Shown in pieces: positions 35,273 through 43,899 of a DNA stretch of 64,000 nt. The translations under genes were made by a program, and so were the position numbers. The DNA comes from AC-43 sp963728855 (GTDB lineage: Bacteria > Actinomycetota > Actinomycetes > Mycobacteriales > Micromonosporaceae), in the NCBI GenBank assembly GCA_963728855.1, contig CAVSLN010000013.1, forward strand, positions 682,001 to 746,000, given 5' to 3'. The stretch's first letter is position 1. Each line of letters starts with the position of its first letter. Under the pieces are notes generated by a model. That model was not told where the DNA came from, searched no databases, and saw nothing but the letters and a program-made list of their open reading frames with translations.

Positions 35273-35515
35273 CACGCCGGCCCGCTGGCGTGGGTCTTCC
35301 TCGCCGCCGCCGCCCTGCTCGCCGTACTCGTGTACGCCGGCTCGTGCTGGCTGTGGCCGTTCACGCACTGCGCCCGCTGCTCGGGCGGCAAGGTCTCCCG
35401 CGACGACGGGCGGGTGTTCCGCATGTGCCGCCGCTGCTCCGGTTCCGGTCGCCGGTTGCGGGTAGGGCGCCGAGTGTGGAACTGGATCGCCGACCGGCGG
35501 CGGGCCGCACCGTGA
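35246..35515 (+). CDS. Small membrane protein with paired CxxC motifs
   Basis: 89 residues. One membrane helix (LAWVFLAAAALLAVLVYAGS) then two CxxC-type knuckles, FTHCARCSGGK and FRMCRRCSGSGRR, resembling a DnaJ-like zinc-binding module, and a basic tail. GTG start, with a GGAGG ribosome site. It lies directly after traB and contains two of the 8-bp repeats in its 5' end. Likely a small transfer-accessory membrane protein (inference). Confidence 0.6.
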   Translation: MTLLAATATHAGPLAWVFLAAAALLAVLVYAGSCWLWPFTHCARCSGGKVSRDDGRVFRMCRRCSGSGRRLRVGRRVWNWIADRRRAAP

Positions 35516-35883
35516 ACGGCCGTCGGTGGCAGACGACGGGCCGGCGTTGGCGTCGCCCGGAGCAGAGATGCCCGGTCTGGTGCGGCGGCGGCCACCTGTG
35601 CAGCGCTCAGCACGGGATCGGCGAGCACAGGAGCGAGCCGATCACGGCCCGGCTCGCGTGGGGCGTCATGGTCGTGACCCGCGTGCTGAACCTCGCCGGG
35701 CGGGGCCGGCTGGAGCTCCGGCTACAGGTCGACCTCGACACGGACGAGCAGCTCGCCACGGCGCAGGCCGTACGGCTCGGCGAGGAGGTCGACACGGCGG
35801 TACGGGTGGCCCTCGCGACCGCGGCCGGGTGGGTCGACGCGCCAGAGCTGGACCTGTTGGGGCTGCCGGGGCGCGTCCGGTGA
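35512..35883 (+). CDS. DUF6907-like hypothetical protein
   Basis: 123 residues. A basic N-terminus, a Cys/His motif (CPVWCGGGHLCSAQHG), then a beta-rich section (LELRLQVDLDT) and a helix (VDTAVRVALATAAGWVDAPE). It resembles the gene at 27881 in plan. The GTG overlaps the preceding stop by four bases. Confidence 0.55.
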   Translation: MNGRRWQTTGRRWRRPEQRCPVWCGGGHLCSAQHGIGEHRSEPITARLAWGVMVVTRVLNLAGRGRLELRLQVDLDTDEQLATAQAVRLGEEVDTAVRVALATAAGWVDAPELDLLGLPGRVR

Positions 35884-35987
35884 CCTCCGGTGCCGCCCTT
35901 CCCGGGCAGGCGGTACCGTCGGAGTACGGAGGGCCGCTGTCTAGCGGCGGCGGCCCCCACCCAGACCGCTAGCTGGGGCAGGTACCG

Positions 35988-37199
35988 ATGAACGCACCGA
36001 ACGAGCCGGGCACCATGACCCCGGCAGAACGGATCAAGCTGTACCGGCGTCGGGCCGGGCTCACCCAGGAGCAAGCCGCCCAGCTCAAAGGCTGCACCGT
36101 GTCCGCGTGGCGCAAATGGGAGTCCGGCGAACGGCAGGTGACCTCCCTTGCCGACTGGATCGAGATCGCCCGGATCCTCCGCGTTCGGGACCTCTACAGG
36201 CTCACCGGGCTACCCGTCGGTGAGCTGCCCGACGAGCCGGGCGAGCACGAGACGATCCCACCGATCCGTACCGCCCTGGTCGCCTACACCCGCCGCCTCG
36301 ATGGGGAGCCGGACCTTGACCGGCTGGCCCGGTCGGTCGAGTTCGCTTGGGAGACGTGGCACGGGTCGGCGCACCGGTACACCCGCACCGGGCCGATGCT
36401 GCCCGACCTCATCGCCCAGACCCGCTCGACGGTGGCCGCGCTCGACGGCGACCAGCGCCGCGACGGTCACCGGTTGGCCGCGACCCTCTACCTGCTGGTA
36501 CGGGCCTACGCGAAACGCATCGGCGCCCTGGACGTGGCGCTGCTGGCCGCTGATCGGGCTTGGGCCTCAGCCGACGCAGCCGACGACCCCGAGTACCGGG
36601 GCGCGGCAGCGTGGAACACCGCGCTCGTCCTATCCACGCAGGGGCACACCGAGGAAGCGGGGGCGCTGCTCCGCGACGCCATCGCGGAGCTGCAAGCCAT
36701 CACCGACCCCAGCCCGGGGCACCTCGCAGTGCTGGGGGCACTGCACCTCGTGCTCGCCGTACAGGATGCCCGGCTACGCGACGAACGCCGCGCCCTGGAC
36801 TCCCTCGACGTCGCCGCCCGGGTCGCCGCGCGGGTGGGTGAGACGAACCACCACCGGCTGGTGTTCGGGCCGACGAACGTCGGTATCCACCGGGGCGCCG
36901 TTGCCCTGGAGTTGTCCCGGCCCGCCGAGGCGCTGCGGGTCGCGGAGCGGGTCGACGTGACCGGCTCGCCGAGCGTGGAACGCCGGTACTCCCACTACCT
37001 GGACTTGGCGCGCGGGTACGCCATCGGCCGGGAGGACCTGGCCGCCGTGCACATGCTGATCCGGGCGGACAGGGAGTCGCCGGAGGAGTCGCGGCTCAAC
37101 CTGAACGTGCGGGCGTTGGTGCGGGACCTGTTGACCCGGGAGACGCCGACGAGCCGGCCGGATCTCCGTCCGCTCGCCGAGAGGATCGGTGTCGTGTAG
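35988..37199 (+). CDS. XRE-family regulator with TPR-like C-terminal domain
   Basis: 403 residues. Residues 11-60 are a Cro/C1 helix-turn-helix (RIKLYRRRAGLTQEQAAQLK, then VSAWRKWESGERQ). From 100 onward the protein is built of helical repeats (HRLAATLYLLVRAYAKRIGA; AAWNTALVLSTQGHTEEAGA), like the regulator at 371. The ATG at 35988 is chosen; its upstream spacing is GGGGCAGGTACCG. It sits at the end of the core transfer operon and is a candidate element-wide regulator. Confidence 0.8.
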   Translation: MNAPNEPGTMTPAERIKLYRRRAGLTQEQAAQLKGCTVSAWRKWESGERQVTSLADWIEIARILRVRDLYRLTGLPVGELPDEPGEHETIPPIRTALVAYTRRLDGEPDLDRLARSVEFAWETWHGSAHRYTRTGPMLPDLIAQTRSTVAALDGDQRRDGHRLAATLYLLVRAYAKRIGALDVALLAADRAWASADAADDPEYRGAAAWNTALVLSTQGHTEEAGALLRDAIAELQAITDPSPGHLAVLGALHLVLAVQDARLRDERRALDSLDVAARVAARVGETNHHRLVFGPTNVGIHRGAVALELSRPAEALRVAERVDVTGSPSVERRYSHYLDLARGYAIGREDLAAVHMLIRADRESPEESRLNLNVRALVRDLLTRETPTSRPDLRPLAERIGVV

Positions 37200-37414
37200 C
37201 CGGGTGCCCCGCTGCGGGTAGGACCCCGCCGTGTGGCGGCCGCCGGGTGATCGTGCCCATACCGTCCGTCATAGAGCGCGCGGCGGTCGGTGTCGGCAAT
37301 GGCCTGGCCGTCGGGCGCCGGGGGCACACCCGGGCTTGAAGGTCGGCGGCAGCAACTGGTCTCCCGCTGGTGTACCGCCACCGGGCCACGGGTCCGGGCG
37401 TGCCCCTCTCAGCC

Positions 37415-37450
37415 CCCGCCGGTCCGGGACTCACCACCCGGGCCGGCGGG
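37415..37450 (+). promoter_or_regulatory. Stem-loop before the gene at 37470
   Basis: 14-bp stem, CCCGCCGGTCCGGG with CCCGGGCCGGCGGG (one G-U pair), 8-base loop, in a 270-base gap without a supported gene (37200-37469). It is a few bases ahead of a GGGAGA ribosome site. Confidence 0.6.
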
Positions 37451-37469
37451 CCAAGCCGAGGGAGAGCCC

Positions 37470-37661
37470 GTGCGGATCTTCAGATGGCGACGTGCCCGGC
37501 AACCGCAACAGCCCCCGGCCGTCCACCACCGGACATCCCGAGGGTTCGCCGCCGTCCTCAACGGCGAAACCCGGGAGCTGCCCGTCGTCGACGTCAACGA
37601 CCCGCTACGGATGACCCCGAGCCAGGAGCACCGGTCCGGGCGGCGCCGGTGGTTACCGTGA
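37470..37661 (+). CDS. Very small basic hypothetical protein
   Basis: 63 residues, Arg/Gln/Pro-rich at the start (IFRWRRARQPQQPPAVHH) then FAAVLNGETRELPVVDVNDP. GTG start, with GGGAGA upstream. Overlaps the next gene by four bases. Function unknown. Confidence 0.45.
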   Translation: MRIFRWRRARQPQQPPAVHHRTSRGFAAVLNGETRELPVVDVNDPLRMTPSQEHRSGRRRWLP

Positions 37662-38155
37662 GCGTCCCGCATCCGGCGTGGTGTGACCGGGACCGCTGCA
37701 ACGCCACCGAATCCGGCACCGGTACGCATCTCAGCGCCCGAGTCACCATCGAGGGCTCGCCCGTCGCGGCATGGATGCAGGCGCCGGCCAGCCAGCCGGA
37801 CATGGTGTCGGTACGGGTCGCGTGCGCGGAACGGCTGATGTCCCCGCAGGAGGCGTACCGCCTCGGCAGGGTGTTGACGTCGCTCGGCAAGGCGGCGCGG
37901 AGAACGTCCGCATCGGCGGGGGGCGTCGTCGTGACGTGCCCGCGCGGTGCCGACATCTCGGGGCTGCCGGTGCTGTGCGAGGTGTGTGGGCACTCCGGCC
38001 TCGACCACGGGCGGGCCGAACCCGGAGCGCCGCACACCTGTCTCGCCTGCCCCATGCTGATGTGCCAGCCGCCCGCGCCGCCGAGTGTGGCGTCCGTCGC
38101 CCGGCGAGGTGAGACCGCGCTCGCTGTCGCCGAGCGGCCCGGCACCGGGCTGTGA
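37658..38155 (+). CDS. DUF6907-like protein with C-terminal zinc-ribbon-like cysteines
   Basis: 165 residues. Begins VPHPAWCDRDRCNATESGTG, the DUF6907 Cys motif, followed by the family's beta section (SARVTIEGSPVAAWM) and helix (MSPQEAYRLGRVLTSLGKAA). A second cysteine set follows (LPVLCEVCGHSGLDHG, HTCLACPMLMC), so the protein probably binds metal at two sites. Coupled to its neighbour by GTGA overlap. Confidence 0.6.
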   Translation: MSVPHPAWCDRDRCNATESGTGTHLSARVTIEGSPVAAWMQAPASQPDMVSVRVACAERLMSPQEAYRLGRVLTSLGKAARRTSASAGGVVVTCPRGADISGLPVLCEVCGHSGLDHGRAEPGAPHTCLACPMLMCQPPAPPSVASVARRGETALAVAERPGTGL

Positions 38156-38165
38156 GGGCCCCGCT

Positions 38166-38396
38166 GTGTACGTCGACGTGGACGGCGACCTGGTGGTGCG
38201 CTCGCCGTGCTGCGGCCAGCCAGCGCGGCTACGGGACTGGGTGGTCGCGTACGCCCGGCGGGTGAACGGCGGCCGGGTACGGGTCCAGTGCGGCCGGGAC
38301 ACCACCGACCCGCTCCAAGCGGCCGGCGCGGTCCGCTCGCGGGGCTGCGGCGGGTGGTACGAGGTTGACGGTCACAGAACGCCTCGCCAGTGCTGA
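38166..38396 (+). CDS. Small Cys-rich hypothetical protein
   Basis: 76 residues: VDGDLVVRSPCCGQPARLRDW, RVRVQCGRDTT and SRGCGGWYEV give a likely zinc-binding pattern (CC...C...C). It ends in convergence with the SGNH hydrolase gene, overlapping by 25 bases. Last gene of the plus-strand transfer module. Confidence 0.5.
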   Translation: MYVDVDGDLVVRSPCCGQPARLRDWVVAYARRVNGGRVRVQCGRDTTDPLQAAGAVRSRGCGGWYEVDGHRTPRQC

Positions 38397-39142
38397 ACTG
38401 CGGCGTACCAGCGGTCGGCCATCTGCTGATAGCCGGCGTCGTCCGGGTATACCCCGCCGGGCGTGCACGTGGACGCCGGGGCCAGCTCGACGCCGCGCAT
38501 GTCGACCGTCCGCACTCGCCAGCCCTTCGACGTGGCCAGCGCGGGTAGCCCGTTGTCGTAGTCCTGCTCGGCCTGCTGCTGGGCTGCCGTGTTGTAGGTG
38601 GTGATGGTGATCTGGGCGACGATCACTTTCACCCCGACGCCAGCCGCGAGGATGCGGTCAAGCAGGGTCGACATCGACGCGAGCATCTGGGCCGCGGTCC
38701 GGTTCTGTCCGCCGTCGTTGGTGCCGGCGTCCAGCAGCACCCACTCCGGCGGCGACGCAAGCCAGCCGCCCTGTACCCCGGCGGCGAGCTGGTCGATGGT
38801 CCACCCGCCGTGCCCTTCATGGCGCATCCCCGACGCGGACACCTGGGTACCGACCCACACCGGCGGGTAGTCGGCGGCGCGCAGCTGGGCGTCGAGCCGG
38901 TCCCGGTAGCCGTCGCCGGAAGTGGAGCAGGCACCGACGGTGATGGAGTCACCGAGCGGCATGAGGTGGTTGGCGCCGGGCAGGTGGATGGGCGGCGGGG
39001 TGCAGCACACCACCATGCCCGGTACCGGGCGCGACCGACGGTGCTTGGCGTACGCGGGCGTACCGACGGCGGCGACGAGCGCCAGGACGGCGGACAGGAT
39101 GATGGCGGCGCGCGGCAGCGACCGCCGGGCAGGCGTCAACAC
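38372..39142 (-). CDS. Secreted SGNH/GDSL-type hydrolase
   Basis: 256 residues. Residues 1-32 are a signal peptide (RRSLPRAAIILSAVLALVAA, cleavage after AYA). Block I is MPLGDSITVGACS with nucleophile Ser66, block III is LLDAGTNDGGQNR. The last block reads GVYPDDAGYQQMAD: the Asp-x-x-His of the family would normally give a His where Tyr stands, so the catalytic His is missing or displaced. The GTG at 39142 (GGAAGGG upstream) is preferred over longer starts. It is at the 3' end of the tail module, where siphophages often carry hydrolases; it may act on wall glycan or acyl groups. Confidence 0.75.
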   Translation of the reverse strand: MLTPARRSLPRAAIILSAVLALVAAVGTPAYAKHRRSRPVPGMVVCCTPPPIHLPGANHLMPLGDSITVGACSTSGDGYRDRLDAQLRAADYPPVWVGTQVSASGMRHEGHGGWTIDQLAAGVQGGWLASPPEWVLLDAGTNDGGQNRTAAQMLASMSTLLDRILAAGVGVKVIVAQITITTYNTAAQQQAEQDYDNGLPALATSKGWRVRTVDMRGVELAPASTCTPGGVYPDDAGYQQMADRWYAAVQHWRGVL

Positions 39143-39200
39143 AGCGACAGGCCCTTCCGGGTAGAGGCGTGGAGAGGGGCGGCCATAACCGCGCCGCCCC

Positions 39201-39709
39201 CTAGACACGGTTGACGTGGATCACCACGGGCACACCGGTGCCGTTCATCTTGACGTTGCCGCTACCGCCGTTGCTGACAATCGTCACCACCACAGTGACC
39301 GTCAGCTTTCCGTGCGGCGAACCGGTCAAGCAGGACGATGTTTCCGAGGTGAGCGTTGCGTCGGCTCCCGTAGCTGCCGGTGTGTCGGCCTCGACGCCCC
39401 CGCGTCGGCTACTGCGGTGTGTTTCCACCTGATCCGGCAGTTAATCGAGTCGCCAGCGACGCTGGACTCCGAGGGCCGCTCGATGGTCACCTCGTACACG
39501 CCGCTGCGTTCGGCGACGAACTGGATGCTGGTGACGACGAGCTCGACCGTGGTGGTGGTGGCGTTGCCGGTCGCCTCCCGCTGCGACGCGACCAATCCCT
39601 TACCCCGCTGCGGCTTGACCGCGGTGAGGTCTTCGGCGACCGGGTTGTACCAGGCGTCAGGGCCGACCGGGGAGCCGTTGAGGACGAGCGGGTAGTCGTT
39701 GGCAGTCAC
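39201..39709 (-). pseudogene. Phage tail-module protein, one frame change
   Basis: The ATG at 39709 gives a beta-rich protein (PLVLNGSPVGPDAWYNPVAE; VTSIQFVAERSGVYEVTIER). The sense moves to another frame near 39420 and continues as KLTVTVVVTIVSNGGSGNVK to the stop at 39201. Total about 169 residues. The layout resembles small baseplate or fibre-associated proteins encoded after minor tail proteins in actinophages; no specific family. Confidence 0.5.
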
Positions 39710-42043
39710 CAGTCACCCCACCAGGTCCACGCCGGGCAGCCCGGTGCCGGCGAGGTAACGGTTACGGGCGGGCCGGGCGACGGCCTGCGTAACGTAGTGG
39801 CCCGACGCGTCGATAGCGTGGGTGCCGCCGACGTACCACAGGTCGAGGACAAGGCCGGTGTTGTCCGGGTCACGGGCGTGATCCTGTCGAACGTCCAGTT
39901 GGGGGTCGCCCGGGATCTCAAGCCCCGCGAACACCCGCTGCGGTACTGGAGGTCCCCGGCGGTCGCCATGGCGAGCCCGGCGGCGAAGTCGCGGCGCGGA
40001 CCCAGCGGTTCGCGGGCAGGTCCAGCGGCAGGTCGCCGTAGTATCCCGGCTGTCCTGACTGGGATGACGGCCGGGTTGGCGCCGGCGCCCTGCCAGATGA
40101 CGTCGCCGGTGATCGCCAGGTCGGGCTGCCCGCTGCCGGCGACCAGCCACACCGGGACCCGAGCCTGTTGGTGACGGTGACGGCGTCGGCGATGTCGGCA
40201 GGTAGGTGACCGCCACGGTCACCGGGCCGGTTGATCCCAGGGTGTAGGCGGTGCCGTGCCGTCGCCGGCGGTGTTGGCGTGCCCGGAATGATCCGCTGGC
40301 TGGTCGCCAGGCCGCTGTAGCCGGCGGAGGGTGACGGTGCTGGCGCCGGGATCCAGGTCTGCGAGGTGTCCACGCCTTGACCTGTACGTCGACCGTTGCC
40401 GGGGCATGGCGCGGTGATGACGTCGGCGACCTTGTCGACGGTGAGCTGCTCGATGCCAGCTCGGGCAGGTCGCGGGCTGCGTCGGTCACGCTGAGATACC
40501 TGGGCAGCGGTGGGCGCAGCCGGGCCCGGGTGGCCGACGGCGGGGCCGTCGGGGTCAGGTAGACGGCGCCCTGCTCGGCGGCGGCCAGCTCCTGCGCACT
40601 GCCATGCTCGGCGGGGGTCTCCTGGCACGATCCCGTCCAGCTCGTTCTGCAGACAGGTCAAGGTTGACGATGCGGCCGGCGGGCTTAATGAGAGGTCGCG
40701 CAGCTGACGGCGCGGGCGCAACGGTATCCCGGTGGCCACGTGCAGCTCGGCAAGAGCGGTGGCGCTGGAGTGAATCGTCCCCACTTCCCACTCGTCGAGG
40801 CAGGGCAGCGGGGGGTTGACCGGGTGGGTGTAAACGGCTACGGTGGTGACCCGCCCGTCGACGTAGAAATCGGCCCGCCCCCGGCGGCGTCGTCCCACGC
40901 CACGCCGACGCCAGCGCCACGCCGTCCGTCGACCGGCCAGCCGGGCCCGTTGATGACGCGGGTGGTGGCGTCGTTGGTCCAGCCCGAACTGGATCAGGGA
41001 TGGGTGAAGCTCCGGCGTTGAGGTGAGAAGGTGCCGCCGGTCGCGCCCGTCGAGAGCGGATGGCTACGACGGGAACTGGAACAGCTGCGCGCTCCGCGCC
41101 GGCAAAAAGAACCCTGAGCCCATGCCGCTCAACGTGGCTCTGCTTGAAAATACCGAACATGGGCGCGGCCAGCAGCGGGATTGTCCCCGATGCCATATCC
41201 GAGTTGAGCTTGAAGATGCCGTCGGAGAAGTCGACCGGCGCGGCCGCCCGAGCGCGAACGGGCCAGGTACGACCCGACCAGCCGGGCCGGCGGGGCTCGG
41301 GTTCGTGGGTCGTGGATGTTGATGACGTTGGGGAGCCCCGGATCAGATGCGCCGAGACGAAGGGCTGCCGCCGAGCCTGTGCATCGGGCCGTAGAAGCGG
41401 CAGTACTGGCTGCGGGGTGGCGGCGCAAGCGGGAAGCCGCACCCTGACAGCACGTATGACACGACCCAGGTGGCATTGGAGGGCCGGTTTGTGGTCGGGA
41501 AGAGGTTTTGACGTACCTCGGGCACGTCAGCGGCGAGCGCCGGCAGGGTTATCTTGCTGCGCAGCTTGTGCCGGTAGTCCAGGCCGGACAGCTTGGCGCT
41601 GCGGTCCCCGACCCGGGTGGCCAGCCCGCGGGTCGTACCCCGCAGCAGCGGCACCGCGGCCTTACAGCCGCGGGCGGTGAAGGAACTCGACGTCGAGCTG
41701 CAGGTCGCGGTTGAGGCGTTCCTCGCCCGCGAGCTGGTGAAGTCGGTCGTCATCGGTGAGAAGTCAAAGACCGCACGGCGTGCAGCCGCTCGTCTTCGGC
41801 GCCGCCCTTGGCGAGGTCGACGTCGATGGTGGCGGCGGCGGTGCCCTCGACCACGGCGGCCTGCTCGGGCAGGGTGCCGTGCAGCACGCTGGCCACGCCG
41901 ACGCTGGCGGCCTGGCCGGACAGGTCGTCCAGCGAGCCGGCAGGGCCGTGCCCGTCGCCGTCCCAGTCGACCGACAGCCGTACCCGTGCGGTGCGCTCGG
42001 GGGCCTCGATCGCGGCGGCCAGCTCGGGCGTCACGTCGCGCAT
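39706..42043 (-). pseudogene. Long minor tail protein, multiply frameshifted
   Basis: Reads as one reading sense of about 770 residues cut by many single-base changes. From the ATG at 42043: ELAAAIEAPERTARVRLSVD, VDWDGDGHGPAG and LPEQAAVVEGTAAATIDVDL, then LSGLDYRHKLRSKITLPALA, SNATWVVSYVLSGCG, LPNVINIHDPRTRAP, FSDGIFKLNSDMASGTIPLL and, at the end, LDLWYVGGTHAIDASGHYVT. This order and size fit a siphovirus minor tail/tip protein. It cannot be translated as written. It is embedded between intact or readable tail genes. Confidence 0.6.
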
Positions 42044-42046
42044 CGG

Positions 42047-42874
42047 TTACACCTGCAGGAAGCTGAGGGAGGAGGTGACGCGGCCACCACCGGTGCCGGT
42101 CATCTCATAGATCAGCCACGGTACGGAACCGTCGTACATCAGCGGCGAGCCGAGCTGGAAGATGTCCTGCCTGGTGGCCAGGTTGTCGGCGGTGATGGGG
42201 ATGTCCGTGATCGAACGCGTGCAGACCAGGCCGAACGACCCGGTGACCAGGCTGGCGGAGAGGGTCGCGGACTGAATCGACTGCACGCCCACGTCGCCCG
42301 CCTGCAACGTGGCCGGGATGATCAGTCCGGCGACAGCGTTGGCGGGGATGGTCGCGGTCGCGGTGTGGGTGGCTGTACCGGCGGAGTTGGTGTACGAAAT
42401 CGTGAGGGTGACGGGCGCCCCGTTGGTCGTGGCCGTGTAGATCTCGACCCACAGCTCGACACCAACCCCGGAAGCAGCCCCGTTGCTGTCACGGGCGGGC
42501 AGGCCGGGGAACGCGGTGGCCTGCGAGCCGGTGCTGGTGACGGTGTAGCCCGAGTTCTCCCACAGGCGGTCGGCGACGATCAGGCCGCCGATCGCGCCGC
42601 CCTCCTGCGCGCTGACCCCGCCGAGATAGACCGACTGCCCGCCGACCGCGGCCGGGAACGGGATCGCCCCCCCGTTGGGCCTGGATCCGCCGGTCAGCGC
42701 GGCGCCGTTGAGGCCGGCGGATGCGGCGGTGCCGGCGCCGGGGATCCCGGCCAGCAGCAGGCTGGAGTGGAAGCTGCCGGCGGCTTGGCCGGTGAAGCTG
42801 GCCTTCTGGAACCGGGTCGGGGGCCGGAACGCGGCGAGGATCTGCGCCGGGGTGAGCGTGGACGTGAGCGACAT
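42047..42874 (-). CDS. Phage tail-module structural protein
   Basis: 275 residues, uninterrupted. After a helical start (LTSTLTPAQILAAFRPPTRF) it is Gly/Ala/Thr-rich and beta in character (VTLTISYTNSAGTATHTATA), with LWVEIYTATTNGAPVTLTIS typical of secreted or virion surface proteins. AAGGAGT precedes the ATG. It sits between two minor tail genes and is probably a tail tip or fibre component. Confidence 0.6.
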   Translation of the reverse strand: MSLTSTLTPAQILAAFRPPTRFQKASFTGQAAGSFHSSLLLAGIPGAGTAASAGLNGAALTGGSRPNGGAIPFPAAVGGQSVYLGGVSAQEGGAIGGLIVADRLWENSGYTVTSTGSQATAFPGLPARDSNGAASGVGVELWVEIYTATTNGAPVTLTISYTNSAGTATHTATATIPANAVAGLIIPATLQAGDVGVQSIQSATLSASLVTGSFGLVCTRSITDIPITADNLATRQDIFQLGSPLMYDGSVPWLIYEMTGTGGGRVTSSLSFLQV

Positions 42875-42885
42875 CGGCAGACTCC

Positions 42886-43899
42886 TTAGCCCACTTCGAC
42901 GAGGGTCGCGGTCGCCGATGCGTACGGCACGACGACGTCGTAGACGGGGGAAAAATTGATCATCGAAACCTGCGGGACTCCCGTGCCCACCACCCAAGGG
43001 CGGACGGCTGTCGACATGTCCAACTGCGGCTGCCCGACGTACACGTCGACGGTCGCGCCGCCCCACGCATAGTCGGCCAGCGCCGCCGCCAGCGGCGAAC
43101 CGATGGCCTGCTGGCGCACATTGCGGGAGGTGATCCAGCCCGACCGGATCGGTGCGTCACCGAACCCGGACCACTGCGCGGACAGGGTGCCCAGGTCGAG
43201 GCGCAGCTCCGGCTGGAAGCACACGGCGTCGGCCGGGGGACCGGCGGTGACCGACGCCTGCGTGAGTGCAGTTGCGGACGAGGTGACCGGGGTACCGATC
43301 GTCGCCCCGATCGGCGTACCCGCGGCGTCCATCCACAGCAGGACCGCCGTCATGGTGACTGCCGCGTCGATGCCGCCGCCGCCGATCTGGACGGTGAACG
43401 TCCATGCCTCGCCGCCGGGCGCCGGAAAGCCGGGCAGCCCGGCGGGCGGGTCGAGGCGAAGGATGCCTGACCCGCCGGCGGCCGGCACCGACCATTTCAG
43501 CATCCGCGGCACCCGCAGCCCCGCGAACGGTGCGACGACTGAGCCGAGAGCCTCGGCTTCGTTCAGGGCGGTGAACCCCGCGGGGCCGTTGCTGCCGGAC
43601 GTCGATGAGGACTGGTTGGCGGTCAGGTGGTTACGGCGGGTCGGGTCGAGCAGCACGAACGGGCCCGGGCCGCGGCTGCCGGCGAAGAACTCCTCGAGGA
43701 GGGTGAACGTGTCGGGGTCAAGGTGGGTCCAGCCCGCCTGATATGCGCGGCGGCCGGAGCCGGGCGCGAACGACACGACCTGGCCGCCGCCGATGGTCGC
43801 CGCCACCGTCGAGGGTCGGACGGCGGCGGGGACCATGCCGGGCCGCGGTGACGGCAACGCAGCCAACGCGCCGATCTTGCCGAGCCAGAGGGTGCTCAC
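42886..43899 (-). CDS. Phage minor tail protein
   Basis: 337 residues, uninterrupted. The start (WLGKIGALAALPSPRPGMVP) and DPDTFTLLEEFFAGSRGPGP with FVLLDPTRRNHLTANQSSST resemble distal-tail proteins encoded immediately after the tape measure in actinophages; the remainder is a beta-sandwich-like domain (WTFTVQIGGGGIDAAVTMTA). Its ATG overlaps the tape-measure stop by four bases, the usual coupling at that junction. Confidence 0.7.
   Translation of the reverse strand: MSTLWLGKIGALAALPSPRPGMVPAAVRPSTVAATIGGGQVVSFAPGSGRRAYQAGWTHLDPDTFTLLEEFFAGSRGPGPFVLLDPTRRNHLTANQSSSTSGSNGPAGFTALNEAEALGSVVAPFAGLRVPRMLKWSVPAAGGSGILRLDPPAGLPGFPAPGGEAWTFTVQIGGGGIDAAVTMTAVLLWMDAAGTPIGATIGTPVTSSATALTQASVTAGPPADAVCFQPELRLDLGTLSAQWSGFGDAPIRSGWITSRNVRQQAIGSPLAAALADYAWGGATVDVYVGQPQLDMSTAVRPWVVGTGVPQVSMINFSPVYDVVVPYASATATLVEVG

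Noticed and set aside
41756..42889. Plus-strand frame of about 380 codons in the tail region
   Set aside because: Gly/Arg/Asp-rich antisense of two readable tail genes; no ribosome site or family.
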